Assembly: GCF_034702125.1 (NCBI RefSeq)
Contig: NC_085872.1
Span: 25,330,502 to 25,394,501, forward strand
Length of the DNA stretch: 64,000 bases
Direction of reading: 5' to 3'
Source: Engraulis encrasicolus
Taxonomy: Eukaryota; Chordata; Actinopteri; Clupeiformes; Engraulidae
A model generated the notes under the pieces. The model worked only from the letters and a program-made list of their open reading frames with translations, did no database searches and was not told the origin of the DNA. This document shows positions 62,991 to 64,000 of this stretch, one piece after another; the stretch's first letter is position 1, and each line of letters opens with the position of its first letter. Position numbers and translations under genes: made by a program.

Positions 62991-63539
62991 GGGCATTAAA
63001 ATGCATACATCTAAACATGTATACATTTCACTGCAGCATAAAGGTGTTTTCACTGCAAACTTACCACAAAACCTTTACATGTCATATAATATGAAAAAAG
63101 GGTTTCCAAGCAAATTGACAGGAAGTGAGTGGGGAAAGAGAGATGGGGAATGGTCGGCAAAGGACCCGGGTCAGCCGTGTAGATGAGTGCCCCACCGTTA
63201 GCACCACGGTAGGGCTGTTGGTGCTGTTTTCTTTTGCAACTGTTCATAACGCACTGTTATAGTCATAAAAACTCACTCATTTCTCTGCTCAACCTATAAT
63301 TTGGCTTCAGTCTTGTCAAAGAGACAACAATGTGCTGTAGGCCTACGGCTCCAGGTCCACCTTCACGGGCTGTCTTCCCGTGGCCCCCCATATATTGGCA
63401 GAATCCAGCCAATACCCTGCTATCATGGGCCATGCCATGCTATTTTTCTGTGCACACCCTTTCACAACTCTAATCTGTGAGTCAGTGCTCCTGGTTAATA
63501 CTGTAGAGAAAAATTAGTTATTCAATATATTGGGTTCTT

Positions 63540-63830
63540 ACATTTACAGTGAAAGAACAACCTGTTATATATTATTACATAATGCACCATGTTTTTACAT
63601 TTCCATCAAGAAAAAAGTAGCAGCCACATTTTGTAATAAATTTTGCATGATGTCATAATATATTACAATATGTAATGAATATATTACAAGATGAGAAAAA
63701 TTGTGTTACAAAATGCGGAAATTATTACAAAAAGCGGAAATTGTCACCACATTAGGTAATAATTTATTATTACGTTATTACATAATGCAGTGTTATAACA
63801 TAATGTGGTGTTAAAACACTTCATTTCCCC
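63540..63830. repeat. AT-rich stretch with repeated TATTACATAATG words
   Basis: Many copies and inversions of ATTACATAATG and TGTAATAA. The family is not recognised. The remaining sequence to the right edge shows no gene. Confidence 0.5.
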
Positions 63831-64000
63831 ACAGACTCAGTATGAAGGATCCCTGGCACCTCCGAGCTGGCTGGCCCTTTACTTGTTAAATCATTTTATG
63901 GAATGTGATCAAACCAGTATGACAACATGGTGACTAAAAGACAAGTTACTTCATGCTGTAGTATATATGCCGACACCTCCCTACAGTTCAAAGGAGGTGG

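Overview
The window is nuclear DNA from a vertebrate, almost certainly a teleost fish. It carries three multi-exon, intron-rich protein genes whose predicted products match vertebrate families, plus Tc1-like, hAT-like and LINE elements and tRNA-derived SINEs of the kind found in fish, and long (CA)n and (CT)n tracts. It is one stretch of assembly with a single undetermined base at 22954.

Layout: (1) 340-5311, minus strand: the 5' two thirds of hhatl (hedgehog acyltransferase-like, MBOAT family). Seven coding exons are seen and the rest lies beyond the left edge. A probable TATA promoter and non-coding first exon lie near 6644-6755. (2) 14754-38591, plus strand: a complete ctdspl (small C-terminal domain phosphatase-like). 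It has eight exons, including a 33-nt exon that is probably alternative, and all join in frame to 276 codons. Intron 1 (15.6 kb) is filled with transposon remnants. Intron 5 holds mir-26a, the microRNA hosted by CTDSP-family genes in other vertebrates. (3) 42536-57719, minus strand: a complete plcd1 (phospholipase C delta 1). It has fourteen shared exons and two alternative first exons, giving proteins of 754 or 778 residues with PH, EF-hand, catalytic X/Y and C2 domains. ctdspl and plcd1 converge tail to tail around 41.1-42.5 kb, and hhatl and ctdspl diverge head to head. (4) 57.8-64 kb: no gene recognised, only repeats.

The genes share no obvious pathway: an acyltransferase-like membrane protein, a phosphatase with its resident microRNA, and a lipid signalling enzyme. 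The one visible regulatory link is internal to ctdspl: its mir-26a and a miR-26 seed match in its own 3' UTR.

The most unusual signal is a set of short palindromic insertions (11.6-11.9, 41.3-41.5, 44.5-44.7, 48.4-48.7, 49.2-49.4 and 50.2-50.4 kb). Their centres carry a hammerhead-ribozyme-like core (CUGANGA, short hairpin, GAAAC). Three of them are flanked by perfect 14- or 15-bp target-site duplications, which suggests small ribozyme-bearing retroposons. The window also has nine short inverted-repeat elements with perfect 8-bp duplications (hAT type), several nested insertions, and a strong excess of the octamer TAGGCCTA.
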